Below, in pieces: positions 37,063 to 45,517 of a stretch of 64,000 nt of DNA. How positions within the stretch are numbered: the first letter of the stretch is position 1; the number at the start of each line of letters is the position of its first letter. This DNA is from Flavihumibacter cheonanensis (GTDB lineage: Bacteria; Bacteroidota; Bacteroidia; Chitinophagales; Chitinophagaceae): NCBI RefSeq assembly GCF_022352215.1, contig NZ_JAKRWF010000001.1, forward strand, positions 620,001 through 684,000, read 5' to 3'. A program made the translations under genes and the position numbers. The notes below the pieces were generated by a model. It was not told the origin of the DNA. It saw only the letters and a program-made list of their open reading frames with translations, and made no database searches.

Positions 37063-38013
37063 TCACAGGCTGTTCAGGAGGCCGATGCTGGTGGCTTTAT
37101 CCTTTGACAGTTGCTCTTTCAGTGCATCCAGTCCGCTAAACTTTTGTTCTGCCCTTAGCCAATGCTTGAGGGTAACCTGGATGGTTTGCCCATATATATC
37201 GGCATCAAAGTCAAAAATGTTTACCTCTATAACCCGACTTAAACCATCCACAGTTGGTCGCACCCCGATATTCATCATACCTTTCAGTTGTGCATCTCCG
37301 TTACTAACAGGATCGGATAACCGCACAGTAACGGCATATACGCCATTTGCCGGAATCAGTTTTTCGTTGTCGGTCAACTGCAGGTTGGCGGTAGGATAAC
37401 CCAGGGTTCGACCCAGTTGGTTGCCTTTTACTACCAGTCCGTCAAAAAAATAATCATAACCCAGCAGGTTGGAAGCAAGCTGTACATCGCCCTGGAGCAG
37501 GGCCTGGCGGATGCGGGTAGAGCTGATCGTAGAGGCTTCCAGCAATTTACCAGGGATCTCTACGAGTCCGAATGCCTTGTTTTGGGCATAGGTTTCCAGC
37601 AATTTGAAATCGCCTTCACGGTTATGGCCAAAGCGATGATCGTATCCTATAATAACAGTATGCGGATTGAAATAGCGAATCAGGAAATCCTCCACATAAG
37701 CTTTGGGAGGCTGAATGGCAAATTCCGGCGTGAAGGGTATAACAACCAGGTGATTAATCCCGGCTTCCTCAAGTAACCTGATTTTTTCAGGCAGGGTATT
37801 CAGCAACAAAACTGCCTGCGGCTCTTTGCCAACAATGCGCCGTGGGTGTGGGTGAAACGTCAGGATTACAGTTTCCCCATCCACTTCCTTTGCCAGGCTT
37901 TTTAGTTGCGCAATAATAGATGCATGTCCCAGGTGCACACCATCAAAAGTGCCGATGGTAAGAATGGCATTCCGGAAGGAGGGTAACTGTTCTATGTTAC
38001 GATGTACCTGCAT
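37063..38013 (-). CDS. ribF: bifunctional riboflavin kinase / FAD synthetase
   Basis: A 316-residue cytosolic enzyme. The N-terminal FAD synthetase domain has the nucleotidyltransferase GTFDGVHLGHASII (near 22-35) and later STRIRQALLQGDV. The C-terminal riboflavin kinase domain has GRTLGYPTANLQL and GVYAVTVRL. It converts riboflavin to FMN and FAD. It converges on holA with no intergenic base and is divergent from purM across 77 bp that carry a nested palindrome. Confidence 0.94.
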   Translation of the reverse strand: MQVHRNIEQLPSFRNAILTIGTFDGVHLGHASIIAQLKSLAKEVDGETVILTFHPHPRRIVGKEPQAVLLLNTLPEKIRLLEEAGINHLVVIPFTPEFAIQPPKAYVEDFLIRYFNPHTVIIGYDHRFGHNREGDFKLLETYAQNKAFGLVEIPGKLLEASTISSTRIRQALLQGDVQLASNLLGYDYFFDGLVVKGNQLGRTLGYPTANLQLTDNEKLIPANGVYAVTVRLSDPVSNGDAQLKGMMNIGVRPTVDGLSRVIEVNIFDFDADIYGQTIQVTLKHWLRAEQKFSGLDALKEQLSKDKATSIGLLNSL

Positions 38014-38029
38014 AGGAGGCGCAAATATA

Positions 38030-38064
38030 GTGAAACGTCAGTCGTCTGACGTCTCACGTTTCAC
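38030..38064. promoter_or_regulatory. nested palindrome between ribF and purM
   Basis: Outer arms GTGAAACGT (38030-38038) and ACGTTTCAC (38056-38064). Inner arms ACGTCAG (38035-38041) and CTGACGT (38046-38052) overlap the outer left arm, so the two folds compete. It lies in the divergent promoter region and shares the words GTGAAA and CGTCAG with repeats elsewhere in the window. Confidence 0.55.
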
Positions 38065-38090
38065 TATCTTCGCGGTTCGAATAACCAATC

Positions 38091-39266
38091 ATGAGTTTGT
38101 ATTCAAAAAGGGGCGTTTCTGCACAGAAGGAAGAAGTTCATAAAGCAACAGAAAAACTAGACCAGGGTCTCTATCCCCATGCATTTTGTAAAATTTATCC
38201 GGATTATTTAGGAAATGATGCCGATTGGGTGAACCTGATGCATGCAGATGGAGCTGGTACCAAAAGTATCTTGGCTTACCTGTATTGGAAACAAACCGGC
38301 AACCTGGAAGTGTGGAAAGGCATTGCGCAGGATGCCATTGTAATGAATATAGATGACCTGCTCTGTGTGGGTATTCATGATAACCTGCTGTTTTCCTCTA
38401 CCATCGATCGCAACAAAGGCCTGATCCCCGGGGAAGTGCTGGAAGCCATTATCTCCGGCACACAGGAATTCTTTGATCAGATGAAGACCTATGGAGTGAA
38501 CATTCATTACCTGGGTGGGGAAACCGCGGATGTGGGTGATGTGGTGAGATCCATCGCGGTAAATGGTACCATGACTGCCCGGTGGCCCAAAAACAAACTG
38601 GTTACCAATGACTTAATAGAAGCAGGTGATGTTATTATAGGTTTTTCAAGCGCCGGCCAGGCCAACTATGAAACGGCTTATAACAGTGGCATTGGAAGCA
38701 ATGGACTGACCAGTGCCCGCCATGACGCTCTGCATAAAGACTATGCCCGCAATTTTCCTGAATCCTTTGATACCAAACTGAATGATGAAGTTGTATATAT
38801 CGGGCCGCACCGGTTAACCGATTCTATTGAAGTTCCCGGTTTCCCGACTACCGATATCGGGCATCTGCTGTTGAGTCCGACCCGAACCTATGCTCCCCTG
38901 ATGAAAGTATTGCTGGATGAGCATTTCAGCGATATTCACGGATTGGTGCATTGCAGTGGAGGAGGACAGACCAAGTGTATGAAATACCTGCCTGCACCTT
39001 TCAAAATAATAAAGGATAACCTCTTTGCACCACCAGTTGTATTTGACCTGCTCAAAGCTGCTTCGGGTAGCGATTGGCGGGAGATGTACCAGGTATTCAA
39101 CATGGGGCATCGCCTGGAAGTCTTTACTTCTGAAAAAGCGGCGGATCAACTCCTGGCAGCAGGAGCAGCCCTGGGCCTGGAAGGCAAAATCGTAGGTAGA
39201 GTAGAAGCCTCGGACAAGAAAGAATTAGTTCTGCACAGTCCGGATGGAAGCATCGTAACCTATTAA
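38091..39266 (+). CDS. purM: phosphoribosylformylglycinamidine cyclo-ligase (AIR synthase), long Bacteroidota form
   Basis: A 391-residue PurM-family enzyme. MHADGAGTKSILAYLYW is the ATP-binding start of the family, followed by AQDAIVMNIDDLLCVG, HYLGGETADVGDVVRS and the C-terminal domain (GIGSNGLTSARHDALHK, HCSGGGQTKCMKYL). The length exceeds the roughly 345 residues of E. coli PurM, as is usual in this phylum. It closes the imidazole ring in purine synthesis. No other purine gene lies nearby. Confidence 0.88.
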   Translation: MSLYSKRGVSAQKEEVHKATEKLDQGLYPHAFCKIYPDYLGNDADWVNLMHADGAGTKSILAYLYWKQTGNLEVWKGIAQDAIVMNIDDLLCVGIHDNLLFSSTIDRNKGLIPGEVLEAIISGTQEFFDQMKTYGVNIHYLGGETADVGDVVRSIAVNGTMTARWPKNKLVTNDLIEAGDVIIGFSSAGQANYETAYNSGIGSNGLTSARHDALHKDYARNFPESFDTKLNDEVVYIGPHRLTDSIEVPGFPTTDIGHLLLSPTRTYAPLMKVLLDEHFSDIHGLVHCSGGGQTKCMKYLPAPFKIIKDNLFAPPVVFDLLKAASGSDWREMYQVFNMGHRLEVFTSEKAADQLLAAGAALGLEGKIVGRVEASDKKELVLHSPDGSIVTY

Positions 39267-39269
39267 TTT

Positions 39270-39287
39270 CGGTTACGCAACCGTTTT
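39270..39287 (+). terminator. weak hairpin after purM
   Basis: Arms CGGTT (39270-39274) and AACCG (39279-39283) around ACGC, followed by TTTT, 3 bp after the purM stop. The 5-bp stem makes it weak. Confidence 0.35.
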
Positions 39288-39387
39288 CGGTAGGCCCAGC
39301 CTGCATTTCAAGGCGCTACAAGTCGTGCTTTAGCCTTGATAAGCAGATAATTATCCACAAAAGCTATGAGATCTGAAAGGCAAAATG

Positions 39388-39395
39388 TAACTTTG
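39388..39395 (+). promoter_or_regulatory. -7 box of rpoD
   Basis: TAACTTTG matches TAnnTTTG and predicts a leader of about 102 nt before ATG 39501. I see no TTTG -33 element at the usual distance. TATCTTTA at 39421-39428 is a second, weaker candidate. Confidence 0.45.
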
Positions 39396-39456
39396 CAGAC
39401 AGTTCTGGACCATTTTCGCCTATCTTTAACGTACACCTCGACAACGATCGGCGAAC

Positions 39457-39471
39457 CGTAAGCGTCTTACG
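39457..39471 (+). promoter_or_regulatory. inverted repeat in the rpoD leader
   Basis: Arms CGTAAG and CTTACG around CGT, 29 bp before the rpoD start. It would form a short hairpin in the leader RNA, or a protein site. Confidence 0.4.
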
Positions 39472-39500
39472 AGCGTTATTCATAAACTTAATAGACAGGC

Positions 39501-40358
39501 ATGAGGCAGCTAAAAATTGCTACACAGATTACCAACCGGGACTCCCAGGCGGTAGAAAAGTATTTACAGGAAATCTCAAAAATCTCCATGATTACGCCGG
39601 AAGAGGAAACTACCCTTGCGCAGCGTATTAAAATGGGTGATCAGAGAGCGCTGGACAAATTGGTTCAGGCCAACCTTCGTTTCGTAGTATCTGTGGCTAA
39701 GCAATACCAGCACCAGGGATTGTCCCTGAGTGACCTCATCAACGAAGGAAACCTCGGTTTGATCAAAGCTGCACAGCGTTTCGATGAAACCAAAGGTTTT
39801 AAATTCATTTCTTACGCTGTATGGTGGATTCGTCAGTCTATTCTGCAGGCTTTGGCTGAGCAGGGACGTCTGGTTCGTTTGCCCCAGAATAAAATCGGAA
39901 CTTATAACAAAGCGAATAAAGCTTATATGGCTTTCGAACAGGAGCATGAGCGGGAGCCTTCAACAGAAGAGCTGGCTGAGATCCTGGAGATGAGCGAAAC
40001 GGAGATCAATAATATTTTCCAGAGCAATACCCGTCACACTTCTCTCGACGCGCCTGTTCACGAAGCAGAAGATGTAGCAATGGGTGATCTGCTGGAAGGT
40101 AGTGATGATACCGATGAAGACGTGATGCAGGATTCACTGCGCAATGAAATCCGTCGCGTATTAAAATCACTGAGTCCCCGCGAAGCAGAAATCGTAAATG
40201 CTTATTTCGGTCTGGATGGTGAAAATGGTGTAACCATTGAGCAGATTGGTCAGAAATACGATCTTACCAAAGAGCGTATCCGCCAGATCAAAGAAAGAGC
40301 GATTAAGCGCCTGCAGAAGGCCCGCTACAGCAATGCACTGAAAGCATACCTGGGATAA
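39501..40358 (+). CDS. rpoD: primary RNA polymerase sigma factor (RpoD/SigA, short Bacteroidota form)
   Basis: A 285-residue sigma-70 protein. Region 1.2 (SQAVEKYLQEISKISMITPEEE), region 2 (LRFVVSVAKQYQHQGLSLSDLINEGNLG and FDETKGFKFISYAVWWIRQSI), region 3, and region 4 with the -35-binding helix (IEQIGQKYDLTKERIRQIKERAI) are all present. The large region 1.1 and non-conserved insertion of E. coli RpoD are missing, as expected for Bacteroidota. It directs transcription from the TTTG / TAnnTTTG promoters noted here. Confidence 0.96.
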   Translation: MRQLKIATQITNRDSQAVEKYLQEISKISMITPEEETTLAQRIKMGDQRALDKLVQANLRFVVSVAKQYQHQGLSLSDLINEGNLGLIKAAQRFDETKGFKFISYAVWWIRQSILQALAEQGRLVRLPQNKIGTYNKANKAYMAFEQEHEREPSTEELAEILEMSETEINNIFQSNTRHTSLDAPVHEAEDVAMGDLLEGSDDTDEDVMQDSLRNEIRRVLKSLSPREAEIVNAYFGLDGENGVTIEQIGQKYDLTKERIRQIKERAIKRLQKARYSNALKAYLG

Positions 40359-40383
40359 TATCCAGGATTCAAGATAACTACGG

Positions 40384-40417
40384 GCCATCTCTTTCCAAGG
40401 AGATGGCTTTTGTTTTT
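40384..40417 (+). terminator. intrinsic terminator of rpoD
   Basis: Perfect arms GCCATCTC (40384-40391) and GAGATGGC (40400-40407) followed by TTTTGTTTTT. Confidence 0.9.
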
Positions 40418-40449
40418 AACCTTTTCCGGAGCTTCTTGTTATACCGCAT

Positions 40450-41331
40450 ATGCGCATTCTTTTATTAACCCTTATCTTTCTTACCACCCTGGTGGCCTGT
40501 GAACGGTCGGTTGATTTCGACCTGGATGAACAGGAGCCCAAACTGGTGGTGGAAGCTACCATTGAAGCCAGGCAGGCGCCATTGGTGTTTTTATCCCGCA
40601 GCCTTGATTTTTTCAGTGAGATCAATCCCGAAATCTTGACGGCCTCATTTGTACGAAATGCAATTGTGCGCATCTCCAATGGATCCAGAACACATCAATT
40701 GAAGGAATACAGCATACCAACGCCGGCCGGCACCATCATTTATTATTCCATCGATTCATCCAACCTGGCAACTGCTTTCCCGGGTGTGGAAGGAACTTCT
40801 TACCGGCTCGAGATTGAAGTGGATGGAAAAACCTATACAGCCACTACCACGATCCCGGTGCATGCCAAAACAGTGGATTCAATTTGGTGGAAGCCCTCTG
40901 AGAACAACCCGGATACCAATAAGGTAGTGTTGTGGGCCAGGGTAACAGATCCTCCTGGCTTTGGAAATTATATCCGCTTTTTTACCTCTACTAATGGCGG
41001 TCCTTTTAATCCGGGATTCAATTCAGTATTTGATGACCAGATTGTGGATGGCAGCAGGTATGATATCCAGGTAGAGAAAGGAATCAATCGCAATGAAGAA
41101 ATTGATTTCGAAACCTATTCTTTCTTTGATAAAGGAGATACGGTCATTTTGAAATTCACCAATATTGATAAAGCCAACTATGATTTCTGGCGTACCATGG
41201 AATACAATTATGGTTCGATTGGAAGTCCGTTTGGAAACCCCACCAAGGTATTAAGCAATATCAGTGGCGGTGCCCTGGGGTATTTTGGGGGCTATTCCGT
41301 ACAGTTTGATACACTGGTTATCCCCAGGTGA
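40450..41331 (+). CDS. DUF4249 lipoprotein
   Basis: A 293-residue lipoprotein (lipobox LVAC, Cys17) with the DUF4249 layout: an N-terminal LVVEATIEARQAPLVFLSRSL strand region, VRISNG, then YRLEIEVDGKTYTATTTIP and a WxxM-containing C-terminal half. In Bacteroidota this family often accompanies TonB-dependent receptors, and a role in outer-membrane ligand capture is assumed. Here no such receptor is adjacent. The gene stands alone between rpoD and trxB. Confidence 0.8.
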   Translation: MRILLLTLIFLTTLVACERSVDFDLDEQEPKLVVEATIEARQAPLVFLSRSLDFFSEINPEILTASFVRNAIVRISNGSRTHQLKEYSIPTPAGTIIYYSIDSSNLATAFPGVEGTSYRLEIEVDGKTYTATTTIPVHAKTVDSIWWKPSENNPDTNKVVLWARVTDPPGFGNYIRFFTSTNGGPFNPGFNSVFDDQIVDGSRYDIQVEKGINRNEEIDFETYSFFDKGDTVILKFTNIDKANYDFWRTMEYNYGSIGSPFGNPTKVLSNISGGALGYFGGYSVQFDTLVIPR

Positions 41332-41363
41332 TTTCCCTCACACTGATTTAACATATTTGCCCC

Positions 41364-41371
41364 TATTTTTG
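41364..41371 (+). promoter_or_regulatory. -7 box of trxB
   Basis: TATTTTTG fits TAnnTTTG and lies 23 bp before ATG 41395. No -33 box is clear. Confidence 0.5.
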
Positions 41372-41394
41372 CAGGCCGTAAATTTTTCAACCGT

Positions 41395-42348
41395 ATGGAC
41401 AATCAAGCAAACGAACACGTACACTGTTTAATCATAGGCTCTGGTCCCGCTGGATACACAGCCGCTATATATGCCTCCCGTGCTGCACTTAAACCGGTAT
41501 TATATCAGGGAATTCAGCCAGGCGGACAATTAACCATCACTACAGAAGTAGAAAACTATCCCGGTTATGCTGAGGGCGTACAGGGACCAGAAATGATGGT
41601 TGATTTTGAGAAGCAGGCCAAGCGCATGGGAACTGATATCCGTTATGGATTAGCAACCAGCGTGGATTTTTCAAAACGCCCCTTCAGCGTGGTAATAGAT
41701 GAAGAGAAAACCCTTACAGCAGATTCGGTGATCATTGCAACCGGTGCTTCTGCCAAATGGCTGGGCATAGAGAGTGAGCAGCGTCTCAATGGATTTGGTG
41801 TGAGTGCCTGCGCGGTATGTGATGGCTTTTTCTTCAAAGGAAGAGAAGTGGCCATTGTAGGTGCGGGTGATACTGCCTGTGAGGAAGCGATCTATCTCTC
41901 CAAACTGGCTACCCGTGTGCATATGATCGTGCGCAAGGGAGAAGATGGTATGAAGGCGTCCAAAGTGATGCAGGATCGCGTAAAAGCAACTCCCAATATT
42001 ACCATCTACTGGAATAGTGAAACAGATGAGATCCTGGGTGATAAAAAGGTGGAAGGTGTACGCATCAAAAATAACCTGACCGGAGAGAAGACAGAAATCC
42101 CGGTAGGAGGTTTCTTTGTAGCAATCGGCCACCAGCCCAATTCAGATATCTTCAAAGGATGGCTGGATATGGATGAAGCCGGTTATATCAAAACAGTGCC
42201 CGGAACCTCCAAAACCAATGTGGAAGGGGTTTTCGCGGCGGGCGACGTACAGGATAAGATCTATCGCCAGGCTGTAACGGCCGCGGGTAGTGGTTGTATG
42301 GCAGCCCTGGATGCAGAGCGTTTTCTGTCTGCAACCGGAATCGTTTAA
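41395..42348 (+). CDS. trxB: thioredoxin-disulfide reductase
   Basis: A 317-residue flavoenzyme. FAD site GSGPAGYTAAIYASRA is near residues 14-29, the redox-active Cys139-AV-Cys142 is in CAVCDGFF, the NADPH site is VAIVGAGDTACEEA, and the C-terminal FAD contact is GVFAAGDVQDKIYRQAVTAA. It keeps thioredoxin reduced with NADPH. The thioredoxin gene is not in the window. Confidence 0.96.
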   Translation: MDNQANEHVHCLIIGSGPAGYTAAIYASRAALKPVLYQGIQPGGQLTITTEVENYPGYAEGVQGPEMMVDFEKQAKRMGTDIRYGLATSVDFSKRPFSVVIDEEKTLTADSVIIATGASAKWLGIESEQRLNGFGVSACAVCDGFFFKGREVAIVGAGDTACEEAIYLSKLATRVHMIVRKGEDGMKASKVMQDRVKATPNITIYWNSETDEILGDKKVEGVRIKNNLTGEKTEIPVGGFFVAIGHQPNSDIFKGWLDMDEAGYIKTVPGTSKTNVEGVFAAGDVQDKIYRQAVTAAGSGCMAALDAERFLSATGIV

Positions 42349-42381
42349 AAAATTAATACGGCAGTCTATGCCGGAATCAAT

Positions 42382-42417
42382 AATTTGGCGGCCTGTAAAG
42401 CCGCCAAATTTCTTTTT
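42382..42417 (+). terminator. terminator of trxB lying against the folB start
   Basis: Perfect arms AATTTGGCGGC (42382-42392) and GCCGCCAAATT (42400-42410), then TCTTTTT. The folB ATG follows at 42418, so the T run occupies the place of a ribosome binding site. Confidence 0.85.
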
Positions 42418-42774
42418 ATGGTAACCGTTCATCTTCATCAGTTAATTTTTCATGGCTTCCATGGATTGTATCCGGGCGAAGAAAAAATCGGGAATGATTT
42501 TGAAGTGAACCTGGATGTGGAATACCACGTAAAAAAAGACAAGTACGACAGTCTTAAACACCTCGTGAATTACGAAGAAGTGTATGAAATTGTACAGTCC
42601 AGAATGGCGCTTCCAACCCCACTATTGGAAGAGGTAGCTGATTCTATCATTCACAAGATTCATCATCGTTTTGGGAATGTTACCCGGATTACGATCAGCA
42701 TTCACAAACTAAATGCGCCGATTCAGCGATTCAATGGAAAAATTGGAATCAGTATAGATCGTATTTTTGACTGA
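42418..42774 (+). CDS. folB: dihydroneopterin aldolase
   Basis: A 118-residue enzyme of folate synthesis. The start ATG 42418 is the only ATG that gives the family N-terminus (VTVHLHQLIFHGFHGLYPGE). The segment LVNYEEVYEIVQSRM and LLEEVADSIIHKI match FolB, and the final ITISIHKLNAPI contains the conserved catalytic Lys. It splits dihydroneopterin to 6-hydroxymethyl-dihydropterin. It opens an eight-gene operon reaching 49582, though a strong hairpin precedes it, so its expression may depend on readthrough from trxB. Confidence 0.93.
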   Translation: MVTVHLHQLIFHGFHGLYPGEEKIGNDFEVNLDVEYHVKKDKYDSLKHLVNYEEVYEIVQSRMALPTPLLEEVADSIIHKIHHRFGNVTRITISIHKLNAPIQRFNGKIGISIDRIFD

Positions 42775-42775
42775 C

Positions 42776-43534
42776 ATGAAGAAAATCCTGTTACTCTTTT
42801 GTTGTACCTGTTGTTTGCTGGTAGTTGGCTGGTCGCAGGATGTGAAGCAGTTGCTTCAAAAAGGAGAAGAATTCGAAGCCGGCTTGAAAGATCAGGCAGC
42901 TTATCAGCAATACCTGAAAGTGCTGGAATTGCAGCCAAACAATCATACGGCCTTATATAAAGCGAGTATTTTAGCCGATCGGTTAGGCAATCGCCTGCAC
43001 GATAAAGAGCAGCGAAACCGCTATTACAGAACGGCCTACCAATACGCCTCCAAAGCCTTGCAATTGTATCCCCAATCTGCAGATGCCCATTTTGCGATGT
43101 CGGTATCCCTGGGCAGGGTGGCTTTGATGAGTTCAGGAAAAGAACTGGTGGAATCGGTTAAAAAAATCAAATACCATGCAGACCGTGGGATACAGCTCAA
43201 TCCTACGGACTTCAGGCCTTATCATGTATTAGGCAGATGGTACTATGAAATATCCAGTTTGGGAAGTTTCAAAAGGGGCGCAGTGAAACTATTTTACGGA
43301 GCATTTCCGGATGCCAGTTTTGAACTTTCCGCAAAAGCGTATGAAAAAAGTTTATCCTTAAATCCTTCCTTTATTCTGAACTACCTGGAACTAGCGCGCA
43401 CCTACGATCAACTCGATCAACGCAGCAGGGCCATTGAAATGCTAAAGAAACTGCAATACCTCCCGGCCAGGATGGAAGATGATCAGCGTATCAAGGAGGA
43501 GGGCAAAAAACTGCTGCAGAAATTAAGTGCCTGA
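42776..43534 (+). CDS. secreted tetratricopeptide-repeat protein
   Basis: A 252-residue protein with a signal peptide (1-23, ending GWSQ), rich in Cys in the hydrophobic core (LLFCCTCCLLV). The mature part is helical repeats of TPR type (YQQYLKVLELQPNNHTALYK, ASKALQLYPQSADAHFAMSV, AYEKSLSLNPSFILNYLELA). It begins 1 bp after folB, so translation is probably coupled. TPR proteins mediate protein contacts, and no partner is evident. Confidence 0.8.
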   Translation: MKKILLLFCCTCCLLVVGWSQDVKQLLQKGEEFEAGLKDQAAYQQYLKVLELQPNNHTALYKASILADRLGNRLHDKEQRNRYYRTAYQYASKALQLYPQSADAHFAMSVSLGRVALMSSGKELVESVKKIKYHADRGIQLNPTDFRPYHVLGRWYYEISSLGSFKRGAVKLFYGAFPDASFELSAKAYEKSLSLNPSFILNYLELARTYDQLDQRSRAIEMLKKLQYLPARMEDDQRIKEEGKKLLQKLSA

Positions 43535-43566
43535 CCCCATAATGGCGTATTATTGCAGCATAGGTT

Positions 43567-44412
43567 ATGTCTTATACAACCAACTATAGTATTGAATTTG
43601 AAGGCCCCGGGGCAATGACGGATAAACGATTGCTGGTTCAGCAGACGGAAGCGGGACTTCGTTTCTTTGGCTACACAACAAATCATCAGCCACTGTTGCT
43701 GGAAGTGATCCAGTTTGATGAGGGGGGGGAGGATATGGGGGCAGTTTTGTCAGACTGGATTGCAGAAAAGAAAGACTGGTTGCGGCAATGGCAGCAGGTC
43801 GATTTCATCTATCAATCACCCCAGGCAGTTTTGATACCAGCCGCCTTGTATGGAAATGATAATGGAAAGGAATGGCTCGATTGCCAGTTTGGAGATCTGT
43901 TCAAAGGCACCACGCTAACCGATCTTCATGCAGATGCATCTCACTATACCGTTTTTCGGTTGTCCGCCACCGTTTATTCGGCTTTTGCGGGTGCGCATCC
44001 CAATAGCACGCACCGGCACCAACTAACCTGCTGGATGCAGCAATTGAATCTGTTGCAACATCCTGAAACAGGCATCCTTTACCTGGTGATTGATCAGCAT
44101 CTAATATATGTCGCCCTGCATCACGGAGGATGGAAGTTCTTTCAGCAGTTTGAATATCATGCTCCGGATGATGTAAGTTACCTGGTGTTGTCGTTGCTGC
44201 AGCAAGCCGGTTTATCGCCTGAAACGACCCCGGTTGTTTGGTCGGGCTGGATGGACTCCTCAAGTGCCCTTTACCTGGATTTATACAAGTATCTTGGCAA
44301 GCTGGAGCTGGCAGTTCAACCGGAAAAGCTTCAGTTGAATGAACGCCAGTTGCAGGGAATGCAACCTCATTTTTTCACTCCTCTAATGCAGGCAGCGGTA
44401 TGCGTATCATAA
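43567..44412 (+). CDS. DUF3822 family protein
   Basis: A 281-residue soluble protein of the DUF3822 family, recognisable by the overall size, its regular position upstream of rsmD in Bacteroidota, and segments such as LYLVIDQHLIYVALHHGGWK and FEYHAPDDVSYLVLSLLQQ. The fold is thought to be actin-like ATPase without known activity. It overlaps rsmD by 13 bp. Confidence 0.75.
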   Translation: MSYTTNYSIEFEGPGAMTDKRLLVQQTEAGLRFFGYTTNHQPLLLEVIQFDEGGEDMGAVLSDWIAEKKDWLRQWQQVDFIYQSPQAVLIPAALYGNDNGKEWLDCQFGDLFKGTTLTDLHADASHYTVFRLSATVYSAFAGAHPNSTHRHQLTCWMQQLNLLQHPETGILYLVIDQHLIYVALHHGGWKFFQQFEYHAPDDVSYLVLSLLQQAGLSPETTPVVWSGWMDSSSALYLDLYKYLGKLELAVQPEKLQLNERQLQGMQPHFFTPLMQAAVCVS

Positions 44413-44942
44413 GTGGAAAATTCGGGGGACGAAAAATAAGTCCACCTGCCAACATGCCCTATACCCGTCCAACAACAGATATCGCGAAAGAAGGACTCTT
44501 TAATATACTCCAGAACAACATTGAGTTTGAAGGCGCCAAAACACTGGACCTGTTTGGAGGTACCGGCAGCATCAGTTATGAGCTGGCTTCGAGAGGGGCT
44601 GCGGAACAGGTGATTGTAGAGAAGGATCCTGCGATGCATGCGTTTATTTCCAAAACAGTGGAGCTATTGGGACTAACTGACACTGTTCGGGTGGTGCGAA
44701 TGGATGTGTTCAAATACATGGACAGTTGTACCGATCAGTATGATTTTATATTTGCCGGTCCGCCATATGCTCTCACCACAATTGATGAACTTCCCAAAAA
44801 AGTAGTAGAGAAACAATTACTCAAACCAGGAGGCATGTTCGTATTGGAACATACCCCCCGTAATAATTACCAGGGATATGAATGGTTTGTGCAGGAGCGT
44901 AATTACGGAACTACGGTATTCTCTTTTTTCATCAATCGGTAG
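44400..44942 (+). CDS. rsmD: 16S rRNA (guanine966-N2)-methyltransferase, with GPPY motif
   Basis: A 180-residue RsmD. MRIISGKFGGRKI and MPYTRPTTDIAKEGLFNIL are family-typical, as are the SAM motif LDLFGGTGSISYELASRG and EKDPAMHAFI. The catalytic motif that is DPPY/F in most RsmD proteins reads FAGPPYAL: Gly120 (44757-44759, GGT) replaces Asp. The enzyme methylates G966 in the 30S subunit. The change may be lineage-specific or reduce activity. It overlaps the DUF3822 gene and is 2 bp from the cyclo-ligase gene. Confidence 0.9.
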   Translation: MRIISGKFGGRKISPPANMPYTRPTTDIAKEGLFNILQNNIEFEGAKTLDLFGGTGSISYELASRGAAEQVIVEKDPAMHAFISKTVELLGLTDTVRVVRMDVFKYMDSCTDQYDFIFAGPPYALTTIDELPKKVVEKQLLKPGGMFVLEHTPRNNYQGYEWFVQERNYGTTVFSFFINR

Positions 44943-44944
44943 TC

Positions 44945-45517
44945 ATGACAAAAGCAGCCCTGAGAGCCGAATTCCTGAAACGCCGCACGACACTGGCGGA
45001 ACAGGAGAGGAGTAGGCTGGATGATCTGATCTTGATCCGGTTTCAGCAATGGTATTGGCCGGATCAGCTGCAAACGGTTTTATCTTACTGGCCACTTAGG
45101 GAAAGAGCAGAACCCAATACTTTTTTGCTGACAGATTTTATGGAATTCCGGATTCCGGAACTGCGGTTATGTTATCCTGTTATCAACGCCAAAGTTTCCA
45201 CTATGGAAGCACGGATGGTGGATATGGACACTGATTATGTGAAAAATCAATATGGAATTGCAGAACCGAAAACCGAAGAGGTGATATCGCCAATTGAACT
45301 GGACCTGGTATTGGTACCCTTGCTGGCGGTGGATAAAAAAGGGTATCGGTTAGGATATGGAAAAGGCTTTTACGATCGCTACCTGGCACAGGTAAGATCT
45401 GATTGTTATACTCTTGGAATTAGTTACTTTGAACCCGTAGAAGAGATTCCTGAAAGAGATGACTATGACCTGCCGCTGAATGGCTGTTTAACCCCGGATG
45501 CATTGTATGAATTTTAA
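44945..45517 (+). CDS. 5-formyltetrahydrofolate cyclo-ligase
   Basis: A 190-residue enzyme (MTHFS family). N-terminal LRAEFLKRRTTLAEQERSRL, and near residue 135 the ATP/phosphate-binding LGYGKGFYDRYLAQ, are diagnostic. It turns 5-formyl-THF into methenyl-THF with ATP. With FolB at the operon start it gives the operon a folate theme, although the other members do not share it. It overlaps lpxK. Confidence 0.92.
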   Translation: MTKAALRAEFLKRRTTLAEQERSRLDDLILIRFQQWYWPDQLQTVLSYWPLRERAEPNTFLLTDFMEFRIPELRLCYPVINAKVSTMEARMVDMDTDYVKNQYGIAEPKTEEVISPIELDLVLVPLLAVDKKGYRLGYGKGFYDRYLAQVRSDCYTLGISYFEPVEEIPERDDYDLPLNGCLTPDALYEF

